Shown in pieces: positions 33,931 to 43,744 of a DNA stretch of 64,000 nucleotides. The stretch's first letter is position 1, and the number at the start of each line of letters is the position of its first letter. Both the position numbers and the translations under genes were made by a program. Under the pieces are notes generated by a model. That model did no database searches. It saw only the letters and a program-made list of their open reading frames with translations, and was not told the origin of the DNA. The stretch spans positions 54,139,921 through 54,203,920 of the forward strand of contig CP092870.1 of assembly GCA_030710605.1 (NCBI GenBank), given 5' to 3'. The stretch is from Cordylochernes scorpioides (lineage: Eukaryota; Arthropoda; Arachnida; Pseudoscorpiones; Chernetidae).

Positions 33931-35091
33931 ACAATTGATCTAATATTTGAGCATATTTATTAGCTATTTTAAACATTTAATCTATAGTGTTTCATTTATC
34001 GCGTCATGAATAACTTTGTTCATATCGAAACTTTCCCTTAAAATTAATTTATCATTATTTATTATTAAAAAACACTCGATTTACTGAAGATGTCGCCAAA
34101 TACCTGAGATTTGAAATGATAGAACAAAATGGATTGGGTCGATGAAGTAAAAGACAATGTTAGAACAATAGATTATATTTACATTCGAATGTTTATTGAC
34201 TAATTCTTAGTCTTCTGCTCCAATATTGTGGTTATACAATGTAACTCTAGTGTCCGCACATCCTATCTCTTAATGATCAAATAAAACTGGGAACTTCACT
34301 GTATGATAATTTTAAAATAAAATTCCCTCTCTCTCTAAAATCAAAATAATATTTTAAAAATGGCTTCCGAGAATAAGAGTTTTATGCTTTATTATATATT
34401 CTCACAAACATTCGGGTATTATAAACCCTTCTTCAGGAGTATATGGCAACCTTTTAATATTGATTCATCTCATCTAATCAGTTCATTAGAAATTTTAGCT
34501 TTGATTTTATTCATCATATTACTCAATTGAATGTTTTCGATCACCATATCCAATGCTATATCCTTTGTCTACATAGTTTTTTTGTGAATTTATTCAAAGT
34601 TTTTTATATTTTCTTCATGTGTCTTTATTTGTATTTTTTCGACTCAGAATGGTGTCCCTCGTTGATAATGTCCTTCATGTCTACCACAAAATCACCCGAA
34701 TGTTATACTCTGTCTTAATTTTAGATTCAAATGTTCTTTGTGTTTCTTTTAGAAAATTTTCTTTAATTCCTCAAATTCTCTTTTGAATGACCAATGGGCG
34801 CTAGGAGACTCTGGCTCCGAAGCAATATTAAGAGGGTTGTTCTACATGATAGTGAATTAAGACTTTTTTCGCAAGTTTTAGATTGACCTTTGCTCTTTTT
34901 TTACGTGACTCAAATATAGTAATGAATTAAGCTAGTTTTTTTTTTCTACTCTATATTTGAATATTGAAAATTTGCATATATAAAGGGTTGAATATATATT
35001 TATCATTAATATTGTTTAAACAACCAATAGCGCGAAGATACTGAAGAACTACTCGATATAATAACTTAAAAATTTATATTCGATTATCAAC
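33931..35091. other. AT-rich stretch with one PLE-end-like motif
   Basis: At about 34410-34440 the sequence ATTCGGGTATTATAAACCC is followed by TTCTTCAGGAG. This resembles the common Penelope end pattern (TTCGGG ... CCCTTCTTCAGG). No coding partner is visible nearby. The rest is AT-rich without a supported gene. Confidence 0.35.
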
Positions 35092-35845
35092 AACAACAAC
35101 AACAAAAAGCCTTTATTCAGGGTCACTGACCCTATACAGGATTCACCAGAGGTATGCATAAGAACAAAGCAGTGAGACAAAGGAAATAACGATATATACA
35201 GAAGAAAAAAAAAACAAGAAAGAGAAAGAGGGAAGCAAGAAAAACAACACAAAGAGAGTAGCAGTAAGAAAGTGAGGAGTGAGTGTCACTTGGCCTTCTT
35301 CTGAGATATGGACTTGTGGAAACCATAAAACGCCGTAGCAATATACTTATTCTGGTTCATATTGTCAATTATTGATGGAAGTGAAGCACAGAGTTGCCCA
35401 GTTTTGAGCATAAGGGTTCTTCTTTCAGAGCAGAACAATCAAAAATATAGTGAGTGATTTCATTTTTTAATTTTGAATTACAGAAAGTACAAATCGGGTC
35501 CTCACCGCAGAACATCTTGGTGTGGTTTTCTCTAAAAAAACTTGAAAGTATTCTAACTTGTGCGAGTAGTCTTACAACCGGGAAAGGAAAATCCCCTAAA
35601 AGGTATCCCTCCGTCATGAAAGATATGTGAATGTCTTTGTAGTGAGAGTATAGCTTAGATTTATCCATTCTTGTAAGGTCATTTTGTATAGATTGGTCTG
35701 CCGCTGTTTTTAAGAGCCCTGTAATCGCGCTCCTCAGCGTTTCAGGATCATCACAGGAAACAAGTGCAGGGGATCCATTATTGTTAAGCAGATTGGTGAG
35801 CTTTTTAATGAAACCGATGGGTGTGCCCAAAGCATTAGACTTTTC
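35092..35845 (-). mobile_element. 5'-truncated non-LTR retrotransposon with (TTG)n tail
   Basis: On the minus strand the segment contains the C-terminal coding part of a LINE (35830-35369). A 3' untranslated region of about 280 bp follows, ending in AATAAAGGC and a (TTG)n tail at about 35088-35106. Tail repeats of this kind are usual for several non-LTR clades. The 5' part is missing, as is common for LINE insertions. Confidence 0.7.
35369..35830 (-). pseudogene. LINE ORF2 C-terminal fragment
   Basis: A 153-residue frame ends with a cysteine block CTFCNSKLKNEITHYIFDC. This corresponds to the CxxC...HxxxxC motif found after the RNase H domain of Jockey/CR1/R1-type ORF2 proteins. The upstream part (MDKSKLYSHYKDIHI...) fits the region between RNase H and that block. 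No RT or endonuclease domain remains, so it is a truncated remnant. Confidence 0.65.
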
Positions 35846-35962
35846 GATTATCGCTTATGTGCATATCACTATTTGGATTAGTTGTTTGATGGTTCTGTGG
35901 ACGAGTGGTAAAGCCTTCGATATTGGGCAGCCATGACCCAGAATTTTTCACTGAATATTTAA

Positions 35963-36328
35963 TTGATTAACAAGATACCCAAGATAACCAAGTGTAAACA
36001 AAATTTCCTCCCATTTAAAAACGGAGCATTGGCGATATTAAAGGCTTGTAGGGGCTACAAGGCTTTCCACTACCTTAAGTTTTGTCGATCCCACATGCTA
36101 CTCCAGGTGTGGAATGTACCGTCGTTGAAGAATCTGGGTAGAGCTTCGTCCTCCACAACAGCAGCTGGTCGCGTGACTTCCTCAGCTTCTACACTATCAA
36201 CTCACAACACTCAGTCAACCAGATTGATCTCACAGTTCTGCGCACACAGTCAACCGCAGCCAGACCTACGTGACCTGCAGCCAGACCAAACAACAACAAC
36301 AGACCTTCCACCAGCTCAAGCGAGGTAG
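35963..36328 (+). other. Unresolved 121-residue frame, GC-richer 3' half
   Basis: The frame starts Lys-rich and becomes Ser/Thr/Gln/Pro-rich in the second half (36150-36330), where base composition turns GC-rich with CAA and CAG codons. I recognise no domain, and low-complexity residues make a protein-coding role doubtful. It ends about 180 bp before the TRIM element and might be part of an LTR or a 5' untranslated region. Confidence 0.25.
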
Positions 36329-36509
36329 CTTGCAACTGTGGAAAGACTTGCATTCCCTTGACAGTAAATATCTAATATATATAAATGCTTGTGTGTGATA
36401 ATTTTATTATAACATATAAATCCCCTGTTTTACAGACTGAAGTCAGTGAATTAGATAAACTATACTGGAATATATATAAAAGGAAATCACTCCAAGTTAG
36501 AATTAATAT

Positions 36510-37092
36510 TGTAACAAAGTAATTATTAATTTTATTACTTTTATTAACAGAGTGGTTATTTTTATGTTTATATTTTGCTATTCTGTAAATTGTTGTCTCT
36601 CCTGAAGTTGGTCTTTCCTAATTTTCCACGTGGGATTTTGGTGGAGATGCTGGATAAGTTAGGGAAGACAAATTGAAGACCGCCGAGAAGACCTTGAAGC
36701 CATGGGTGCTGTGATCTACATTTTCAGAGACTGACTCCAGGATTCGATCGCTGTGCTAAAGCCAAGACTTCCCTAGAAGATGAAGATGTCCCTATAGATG
36801 TTACGACGACAAAGCCGCTCTTTACGCCGCAAGAAAAAGGACGCAAAAGTACTAGGGACAAAGTTCCAAGACTTCGATGGAATCCTTGGCAGAAGCACGT
36901 CAGATCCATGTCAGTATCTACAATAATTGCTAGCTGTGGGTTACAGCTCCCATAGGGAAGAAGCTATGTAACAAAGTAATTATTAATTTTATAGTTTTTA
37001 TTAACAGAGTGGTTATTTTTATGATTATATTTTGCTATTCTGTAAATTGTTGTCTCTCCTGAAGTTGGTCTTTCCTAATTTTCCACGTGGCA
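36510..37092 (+). mobile_element. TRIM-like miniature LTR element, copy 2
   Basis: Direct repeats of 126 bp at 36510-36635 and 36967-37092 start TGTAACAAAG and end ...GTGG(G/C)A. A primer site TGGTGGAGATGC follows the first repeat within three bases and matches the end of tRNA-Ala. A purine stretch (AGGGAAGAAGC) precedes the second. ATAT flanks both sides (36506-36509, 37093-37096). The 331-bp interior is homologous, inverted, to the interior at 487-774. No protein domain is encoded. Confidence 0.8.
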
Positions 37093-37378
37093 ATATATAT
37101 TGATATTAAATCAACAAAGTAATATGTGTTATGATACATCAGCGCGCCATCTGTTATGAGATTTTAAAACTATTGTATTATAGATGTGTATGATTATTTT
37201 ACAAATTAAAAAAAATCTCATTTCAGTAAGGCCACTATAGAGAGAGAAAATTGTATTATTTGAATAATAAGCATACGCGTATATAATATTTCAAATTCTC
37301 AAAGTAATATGTAAAGGGTTATAGTTTTGAATTATCGAATGTATTCTCCATTATATGCTTACGAGAGATACAAGAGTA

Positions 37379-37637
37379 CATCCATACCTCGTTTTGCGTC
37401 GGGGTTACGTTCCAAAAAAACACGACGCAAATTGAAACGACGCAAAGTGAAAATATGTGAATGCGCAATCAAAAACAAAGGTGTTGCCATATTTTAGGAA
37501 AAAAAATTAAAGACTCGAATCCAAAACAACGCAACTTCGAAAATCTAACGACGCACAGTGAAAATCAGTAAATATTAAGCCGCGACGCAACTTCGAAAAA
37601 AACGCAAAACGAAACGACGCAAAGCGAGGTATTGGTG
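37379..37637. mobile_element. MITE, 259 bp, pogo/Tc1-like ends
   Basis: Terminal inverted repeats CATCCATACCTCGTTTTGCG and, from the other end, CACCAATACCTCGCTTTGCG are flanked by TA on both sides (37377-37378, 37638-37639). The inside is largely palindromic, with repeated GACGCAA motifs. It carries no transposase. The TA target and ACCTCG ends fit the Tc1/mariner-pogo superfamily. Confidence 0.75.
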
Positions 37638-37789
37638 TAGTATATAAAGAGGCCTCGATGACATTGGTGTTGTCTATTTTAGTCATAACCTTTTTGGAAT
37701 GCATCTTTCTTAGATTGTATTATGTTTTGGGGAGTTTTATTGACATTTCTCTCTACAACGCCCCATACCTATTAATCGAGAGAGTTGGA

Positions 37790-38470
37790 GTCTGTAGATT
37801 TAGATATAGGTATTCTAGTGTCTTTATACGTTAAATTTCAGGCGTTCTTGTATCTTCTTTGTCTTGTGGGCTGGAGCTGAGTCCTGTTAGAATTTGTAAT
37901 TCCTTCCTGCGGCCACCAGGTCTATCCAAAGAAATACGATAATTTCTGGGACATTGAAGTTTGCCTCAGTGTTCTTCCAGAAGTCCTGCTCGAAGAAATA
38001 GTGTGGCATAACATCACCTTCACTGCTGATGGCGTCAATAACGACCAAAGAGGTAGGAATGCTCATGTGCATCACGGTTGAGATATCTTTACAGATTCAA
38101 GTTCGTGTCTGGAATTCTCCTTTTGGTCCTGTTCAAAGTTATTTTCATCAGGGAAGAATCTCATCATGCCACAATACCATGTTTCAGGTTTTTGAGGAGA
38201 AAAGCAGATTTTCCAGTTTTCATTCATATCCTGAGTCATCTTTGACTTTTTTCGAATTGCATAAAACTCGAGACCGAGGTCCTCAAGGGAAGTTCTGAAA
38301 TTGCCATGGAACAACGCCCATCTCCTTAGCTATTTAATTTAAGCTAATTCCAGTTTCTATATCAATATTCTCTTTGAAACTTTTGAGAAATTCTTCATCT
38401 CTTGCTTGTGCGAACGATGCGGATTTGCAGAAGTTCCTTCTTTGTCACTGTCAGCCTCATCGATAAGCTT
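37790..38470 (-). pseudogene. mariner/Tc1-type transposase remnant
   Basis: Minus-strand pieces give, in order, an N-terminal helix-turn-helix-like part (around 38400-38300), RFFPDENNFEQDQ with the first catalytic Asp, SSEGDVMPHYFFEQDFW, and VAAGRNYKF then QDSAPAHK with the second catalytic Asp. These are the standard blocks of the mariner DD(D/E) transposase. Frameshifts occur near 38290 and 38080, and a stop sits just before QDSAPAHK at about 37890. The third catalytic residue region is lost. No terminal inverted repeats were recognised. Confidence 0.75.
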
Positions 38471-38486
38471 ATTGACAATAGGAGTC

Positions 38487-38575
38487 AACACGACACAACA
38501 CAACTCCATGCAACATAACACGACACAACACAACAAATCACAACACGACACATTACAAGACAACATATAACAGAA
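38487..38575. repeat. Simple repeat, AACACGACAC type
   Basis: Imperfect tandem repeats of AACACGACAC and variants over about 85 bp. Confidence 0.7.
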
Positions 38576-39023
38576 ACCTAACTATTTACAAGCTAATATA
38601 TACAAGTAGAAGAATCCTCCAACGTCACCCAGGAGCCCGACTTCTGCAACATACAATTTCTCAAATTGTAATTAAATGGAGTCTAAAAGATTATCATAAA
38701 TAGAGAGTGGAACAAACTTTTGCACTAAAGGATCTTCTAAACGGATATGTATACTCCAAGCCTCTCCTAGAGATGGAGTCCATGTTGATCTTATTTTTAC
38801 AAAGGTTATCTCTTAGATGGGATGTTTTACAATATTTCTTACAATTGCATCGTCTAAAATAAAATGGAGTAAATATGCGTAACATATAACTTATATATTA
38901 AATAAACATACTGATATTATGATATGAAAAATATAGAAGGTCATAAAAATATAGCGATTAGTAATAAAACTTAATGTAGGTTTATGTATGTTATGATGCA
39001 TTATGTCTGTTATCAAAATTCGA
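38576..39023. other. AT-rich stretch, nothing recognised
   Basis: No supported gene, RNA gene or repeat boundary. Confidence 0.4.
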
Positions 39024-39273
39024 AACTATTATATACGCGTATGATTCTTTTTAAAAATAAACAATTTCTAGTACCCTTACTGCAATGGAAAATTATTGGG
39101 AGGGCCTGACTCATCGGTTAAAACCCTCCCAGCGGTTTTGCCTGTTTAATATAACATACCGCTGTTATATCGCATTTTTAAATCTCTCTTTTGGGAGGGT
39201 TCACCACTGATGAGCCAGGTCCTCCGTAGGAATTGTTTATTTTTAAAAAGTATCATACGCGTCTATAATAGTT
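39024..39273. mobile_element. Foldback MITE with about 95-bp arms
   Basis: AACTATTATATACGCGTATG at the left pairs with the right end (reverse complement AACTATTATAGACGCGTATG). The match continues through TTTTTAAAAATAAACAATT and, with gaps, to CCCTCCCA in the middle. A partial copy of the right arm (GATGAGCCAGGCCCTCCC) lies at about 42715-42830 and a diverged one near 37140-37310. It is directly followed by the Helitron at 39284. Confidence 0.7.
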
Positions 39274-39283
39274 TATGTATTTC

Positions 39284-39848
39284 TCTATATATATAAAAGT
39301 CAATTTCTGTCTGTCTGTTTCGCGATGAACTCAAAAACTACTGAACCAATTGGTACCAAATTTTGCATGTCGCTTTTTATAAACCTGAGGAAAATTTTCG
39401 GCGACATTTTGATTAGTATTTTTGGCTATTTCTTTTTTTCATTTGAAGAACTTTTTCTTTACGCGGAGTAATCCGGAATGAAATGAATACCCAAATATGG
39501 CCATTTTTTTTATAAGCATCGGTGGTTCAGTGGTAGAATGCTCGCCTGCCACGCGGGCGGCCCGGGTTCGATTCCCGGCCGATGCATTTTTTTTACAATT
39601 TTTAAAACTCATTTATATTATATATAATATAAATATATATTATTATATCAACTATATTAATTAAATCAAATACCTAAACACTAATATAATACAATTTTTG
39701 CCATCACACACACTTTTTTCCTGTAGTTTATGTGTTACTTCTGTATTGCTATTCTATGGAACTTCTAATATTTATTATTGATATACTTTCCGTATGAAGG
39801 AAATTGCAATCGGGGGAATTCTCGGGCGAAGCCGGGTCATACGTCTAG
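39284..39848 (+). mobile_element. Non-autonomous Helitron carrying a tRNA-Gly gene
   Basis: The 5' end TCTATATATATAAAAGTC followed by a TCTGTCTGTCTG stretch, and the 3' end with hairpin (CTCGGGCGAAGCCGGG) then ACGTCTAG and T, are typical Helitron ends. There are no inverted repeats and no target duplication. It is 565 bp long and encodes no Rep/helicase. An intact-looking tRNA-Gly(GCC) gene at 39516-39586 lies in the middle. The trailer after it is shared with the Helitron at 26106-26400. Confidence 0.8.
39516..39586 (+). tRNA. tRNA-Gly, anticodon GCC
   Basis: A full cloverleaf can be drawn. The acceptor stem GCATCGG pairs perfectly with CCGATGC. The D arm has the A box TGGTTCAGTGG. The anticodon loop CTGCCAC gives GCC for Gly. 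The T arm GGGTTCGATTCCC is a perfect B box. The discriminator base is A, and an eight-T run follows directly as RNA polymerase III terminator. Length 71, as for eukaryotic tRNA-Gly(GCC). It lies inside a Helitron, so it may be one of many mobile copies. Confidence 0.97.
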
Positions 39849-40612
39849 TATATGTATAAAGTTTGATGATTGGCAGGACTCTGGTTTTCTCGGTTTTTCT
39901 GTTATATATACGATATCATAGAATTATCGTTAGGTAATTTGCCTAGTACTTTCATAGATTGTGTTAGACACTCATAATTTGATAACAGAATATATACCTA
40001 TCATCTATACTCTTCCATTTCTTCAATATTTTAATTATATGATCAAATAAAATGTACTGAATCTTTTTCTAAGTAATCAATTTTCAAACAATCCTTCACA
40101 ATCGATAATTGAATTTTAAAGAAGGTTCAAGGCGAACTTAGTTACGTTGTGAACAGGGGATTTTTCAAACTTTCAAGAAGAGTATATTCCTTATCTTCAA
40201 GGTCATGGATAAATCACAAATTTACACAGGAGAAGTGAGAACAGTGTTACATCAGGCTATATTATCTATTATTATGAGGTCGGTGATATTTTATTTCAGC
40301 TATTACTGAGTCATCGCCTTTTGAGTAGTCGTGGAATCTTGATATCTAAATAAGAATATGGAAAGATTGCTAAAGTGACTTTATTTTACGGTTATATTAT
40401 AATATTTTATTGTATTTCATATTATTTTATTATGAAGTTCCTAAATCTTTATATTTCATATAAAAATGGAGATTATAAAGCCATCATTGAAACATCTAAG
40501 GACACTATTATATAGGTTTGATGATGATAGTTTTGGACCATTCCCACAATCACAAGGTCGTTTAGCATTCAGGTACCAATCCTGTTATTTTTACTGCTAT
40601 ATATGTTGAGCA
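39849..40612. other. AT-rich stretch, nothing recognised
   Basis: No supported feature. Confidence 0.4.
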
Positions 40613-40745
40613 AAATCAATCAGGCCTCCAGGGAAAATGTCTTTCAAGACATTTTATTTTCTAGCTTTCGGGGACAGACGCCCTTCTACAGTAGGTTTTG
40701 AAAATACACTTTTTCCTGGAGGCCTCTGATTGAATTTACTCAATA
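40613..40745. repeat. Hairpin with Penelope-end-like loop
   Basis: Arms of about 40 bp (TTGAGCAAAATCAATCAG, GGCCTCCAGG... and its complement ending at about 40741) enclose about 45 bp. That middle contains AGCTTTCGGGGACAGACGCC and CTTCTACAG. The Penelope-like element at 54331-56110 has AGCTTTCGGGCTGGCCGGCC and CTTCTACAGGAG at its end, so the middle resembles that element's end. Confidence 0.55.
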
Positions 40746-41179
40746 TTGATACAAGGGATTATTTTACTGAATTGTTATATGTCTTTGAATAATGAAAATC
40801 TTAATCTATGTAAACCTTCAAGTCGTCTAAATGGGGCAGTGTTCGTTCTTCCCCTAGAACTTCCCTAATACCCGAACTAAACTTTAAAATAAAATGTCTG
40901 TGATACATTAATGAGACAGGTTGAGGCTCGTCAGCATTCTCCCAGAACTCTCTTTGAACTGAATTCCTTTCAGGAACAGTTGGATTTATTGTTTCCTAAA
41001 GCCTGTAAATCAGCAGAGAATCTTCTTATGGGCGTTGAATAACTGTCAGTGTGGTGTTCAGACATCCTACTAATCCCTATTTCATCGAGATATGCTGCTT
41101 CACTTTGTGTAATTATGAGAAATAAAAACATTTAACACATTCTAATATTAAGAAAAAAAAAAAAGAAAAAAAGAGGCGT

Positions 41180-41290
41180 TACTTGGCCAATTCTCAAATA
41201 ATTAAATCAACGCTTAGTTGATATTTATTATCACATATGGCGCAAGCCATTATCAACTTTTTGTTGCACAATCAGGAAATGCTTTTTTTC
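41180..41290. repeat. Half copy of the foldback MITE at 42357
   Basis: Sequence around GGCGCAAGCCATTATCAAC and TTGCACAATCAGGAAATGC matches one arm of the element at 42357-42581. The other arm is missing. Confidence 0.5.
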
Positions 41291-41389
41291 TTAATTAAAA
41301 CAACTTATCCGAGTACAATTTAACTTTTGTTTTATTTTTGTCTATTCTAATATGGTTTACACTTACAAATAGATATTGTGTTACTTTAC

Positions 41390-41500
41390 CTTCATTTGGA
41401 GCAGCAGAGGAAGAACTTGACAATTCTCTTGCCAAATCTCTTCCACCGGGAAGGTGGGCGGAGTTCCTCGGCCTGGCTCTCACTGCACGGACATTGGTAG
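41390..41500 (-). CDS. Candidate internal or terminal exon, unassigned
   Basis: On the minus strand a GC-rich 111-bp segment is framed by TTTATCTCTACAG, a good 3' splice acceptor, and by AAG followed by GTAAAG, a fair donor. Two frames are plausible. One is open throughout and gives NVRAVRARPRNSAHLPGG then a Ser-rich end. The other gives a basic, Cys-rich C-terminus (RWKRFGKRIVKFFLCCSK then stop), which would make it a terminal exon. Its composition contrasts sharply with the AT-rich neighbours. I cannot assign the gene, and no neighbouring exon is visible. Confidence 0.4.
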
Positions 41501-41639
41501 CTGTAGAGATAAACGTTTTGGTGTCTTATTTGATCGATTGAGTAATTTAGAAGATCCATTTCTATACTATTATAATAATTATAAATGAAATGAAAAGATA
41601 TTTTTCTTATGATTTACAGGATTTTTTTATTGAAAAAAA

Positions 41640-41912
41640 TACATTTTAAAAATTATTATCCTTATTACACGTAGTACAGGCCATGACAATCCTGGTGAGT
41701 AGAAGTTAGCTGTTTTACTGTATGTACACCACATGTCTGAACATGTGAAAAACAGTTTGACTTTACACTTACAAATGTGCCAGAGACCCGTTCGGTTACT
41801 TGCACTCGCTGGGGAGGTTGGACTTTTGTAAGAATCGGAGGCCATTGAAGGATTCGATTCCGGGTCGTAGTGAACGAAAACCAACGTTTAAGACCACCTT
41901 TTAGCCGATCCA
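41640..41912 (-). repeat. tRNA-derived SINE, copy 2
   Basis: Matches the SINE at 5250-5575 along nearly its full length, in the same orientation. The tRNA-like head is at the right (B-box-like GGATTCGATTCCGGG on the plus strand at about 41851-41865). About 25 bp next to the head (around 41850) are absent relative to copy 1. Confidence 0.65.
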
Positions 41913-42356
41913 TATTAAGTAAAAGTGAATCTCATCAACAATTAGTATACTCAACTGTCAGCAAAGTTAATGGAATTCAAATGAGTTATTCTCAAATAAT
42001 AGTTAGGATATATATTAATATGACCATATATCTTTCAAATATACCAAGTTTTCCGGTAACAAATTCAAATTTAACTTTTCATAATCTGCGCAATATTTTA
42101 AAAACTGACTGCAGCATGGAACATAGTATAATAAGGAATAAAAATAAAATAAATTAAACCAATGATGAAGCTACCAGAAATCGATCGTTCCTGTTATACT
42201 CGAGGTTGAGTATGGGAAATTTATAATTAAGAAATAAAAACTCATATAATAATAAATATATATTTATAATATTTGCATTTCTACTGTCCTCAAAGAAAGA
42301 TTAGGTCAATATGAAAAATAGTAAAAAAGTGAATTTGTACTTATATCAGGTGGATA
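41913..42356. other. AT-rich stretch, nothing recognised
   Basis: A 95-residue plus-strand frame crosses the SINE end and this region. It is not supported by any domain. Confidence 0.4.
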
Positions 42357-42581
42357 AATTGAGAAAAATGGCATTTCCTGATCGTGCATCTAAATGTTGC
42401 TGATGGCTTGCGCCATCAATCGGAATAAATATAAACTAAGCTTTGTTTAATTATTGGCCAATATATGGCTAATTCTGGAATAATTAAAAGTCAATGATTA
42501 GCTTATATTTATTCCGATATATGCCACAAGCCATCAGCAACTTTCAGTTGCACGATAAGGAAATGCCCTTTTTTCTCAATT
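42357..42581. mobile_element. Foldback MITE with about 75-bp arms
   Basis: Left arm from AATTGAGAAAAATGGCATTT to CGGAATAAATATAAACTAAG pairs with the right arm ending AAATGCCCTTTTTTCTCAATT. There are few mismatches, and about 65 bp lie between the arms. A half copy is at 41180-41290. Confidence 0.75.
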
Positions 42582-43110
42582 ATGTCCATACTTCATTTTA
42601 AATACCCTTTTCAAGAGTCTAGCTCCATTATTAGTATGAAGAAAAATAGAAAAATGCAAATCATAGTAGTAATGGTAGATTAAAACGTTGAAACCGCTCA
42701 AAGTGATCATCACTGATGAGCCAGGCCCTCCCATTTTTTTTATCAATGCAGTAAGAGCAGTATAGAGAATTTATTTATTTGAAAAATAATCAGACGCGTC
42801 AAAAATAGTTTAAATTTTTTATACTAGATGGCACGCTAATACATCATATATATAGGGCTGTATATCCGGAGATCAGATAGCAAAAGATACGCATACGACA
42901 TCCAAACCACAACACCGTCAAATATTAGAATTCAGAACTATGAAATTGGAAAATGACACTCTGAAAATATATTAACTATTTAATGCAATTGCTTAATATC
43001 TCATATTATAGTCTGCTAGATGCCTGGCACTATTCACCTGGATTTACATGTGAACGGCCAGTTAGGCAAAGAACAATGTGATAGTACCAATGTGATAGTG
43101 GGCATTTATC
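42582..43110. other. AT-rich stretch with MITE fragment
   Basis: The part at about 42710-42830 is a one-arm copy of the foldback MITE at 39024-39273. Otherwise nothing is recognised. Confidence 0.4.
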
Positions 43111-43113
43111 AAC

Positions 43114-43398
43114 TCACTCATAGAGCTTCTCAAAATTGATATAGGGAATTTTTGGAGGTGGTCTTGAGGCCCCATATCTTGCCAGCCTTTTGAGATTGAA
43201 CTCGGCAAAGGTGTAGTCTCCCATTTTGGGAGGCTGGCGTGGTGGTCTGGTCAGTGAAATTTTGTCCAAGTCGCGGACGTTGATCTCTCGGACAACTTCC
43301 AAGTCCGGGATTTCGAGGGTGAGAGGATCCTCAAGGCGTTCCTGTTGAATCAGGCGTATTTTGTCTTCAGAACGGAAGCGAAGAGAGCGAGCCATCAT
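43114..43398 (-). CDS. Hypothetical protein exon, paralog of 2729-3010
   Basis: A 94-residue frame aligns without gaps to the 2729-3010 frame, apart from one extra Met at the start. Conserved stretches are ARSLRF, ERLEDPL-LEIP-LEVVREI, RDLDK-SLT-PPRQ, KMGD-TFAEFNL-RLA and SRPP--IPY-NF--LY. The last codons run into GTGAGT at the same place as in the other copy, so this too looks like an exon ending at a splice donor. The start is preceded by AAAAGACCAG directly before ATGATGG, which could be a splice acceptor. In that case translation would start further upstream. Base differences fall often at third positions, which suggests protein-level constraint. Function unknown. Confidence 0.6.
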   Translation of the reverse strand: MMARSLRFRSEDKIRLIQQERLEDPLTLEIPDLEVVREINVRDLDKISLTRPPRQPPKMGDYTFAEFNLKRLARYGASRPPPKIPYINFEKLYE

Positions 43399-43680
43399 CT
43401 GGTCTTTTTACACGATAATAAGATATAGGTAACAATGCTGGGATCAAATGGATCAACAGCAGCCTCTGGTCTTTCATATATAATACCATTGAGACACCTG
43501 GGTTTGATGATTAGGTCACAGTTCGTACCGAGGTGTTCTTGACACCAGTTGTTCCCAGAGTGGTCCTCAGATCTTCTCTTTCTTCTCCGATCTACTCCTA
43601 AAGGGTGTCTGCTTCTGGATCTTGTCTCCTGTGCACGCCTCACCACTCACTACACAACTACGACGACTGCTTCACAAATC
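43399..43680 (-). other. Possible 5' exon or untranslated region of the 43114-43398 gene
   Basis: An 83-residue frame (43646-43395) directly overlaps the start of the paralogous exon in another phase. It is basic and Arg-rich at the start and reads LIIKPRCLNGIIYERPEAAV later on. Composition is richer in GC than the surroundings. I cannot decide between a leader, an upstream exon and chance. The other paralog has no similar sequence upstream. Confidence 0.25.
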
Positions 43681-43744
43681 ACTACATATATGTAGCAATA
43701 TTTCAATATACACTTGAATTTCATATTTATTATAATTCAAATAG

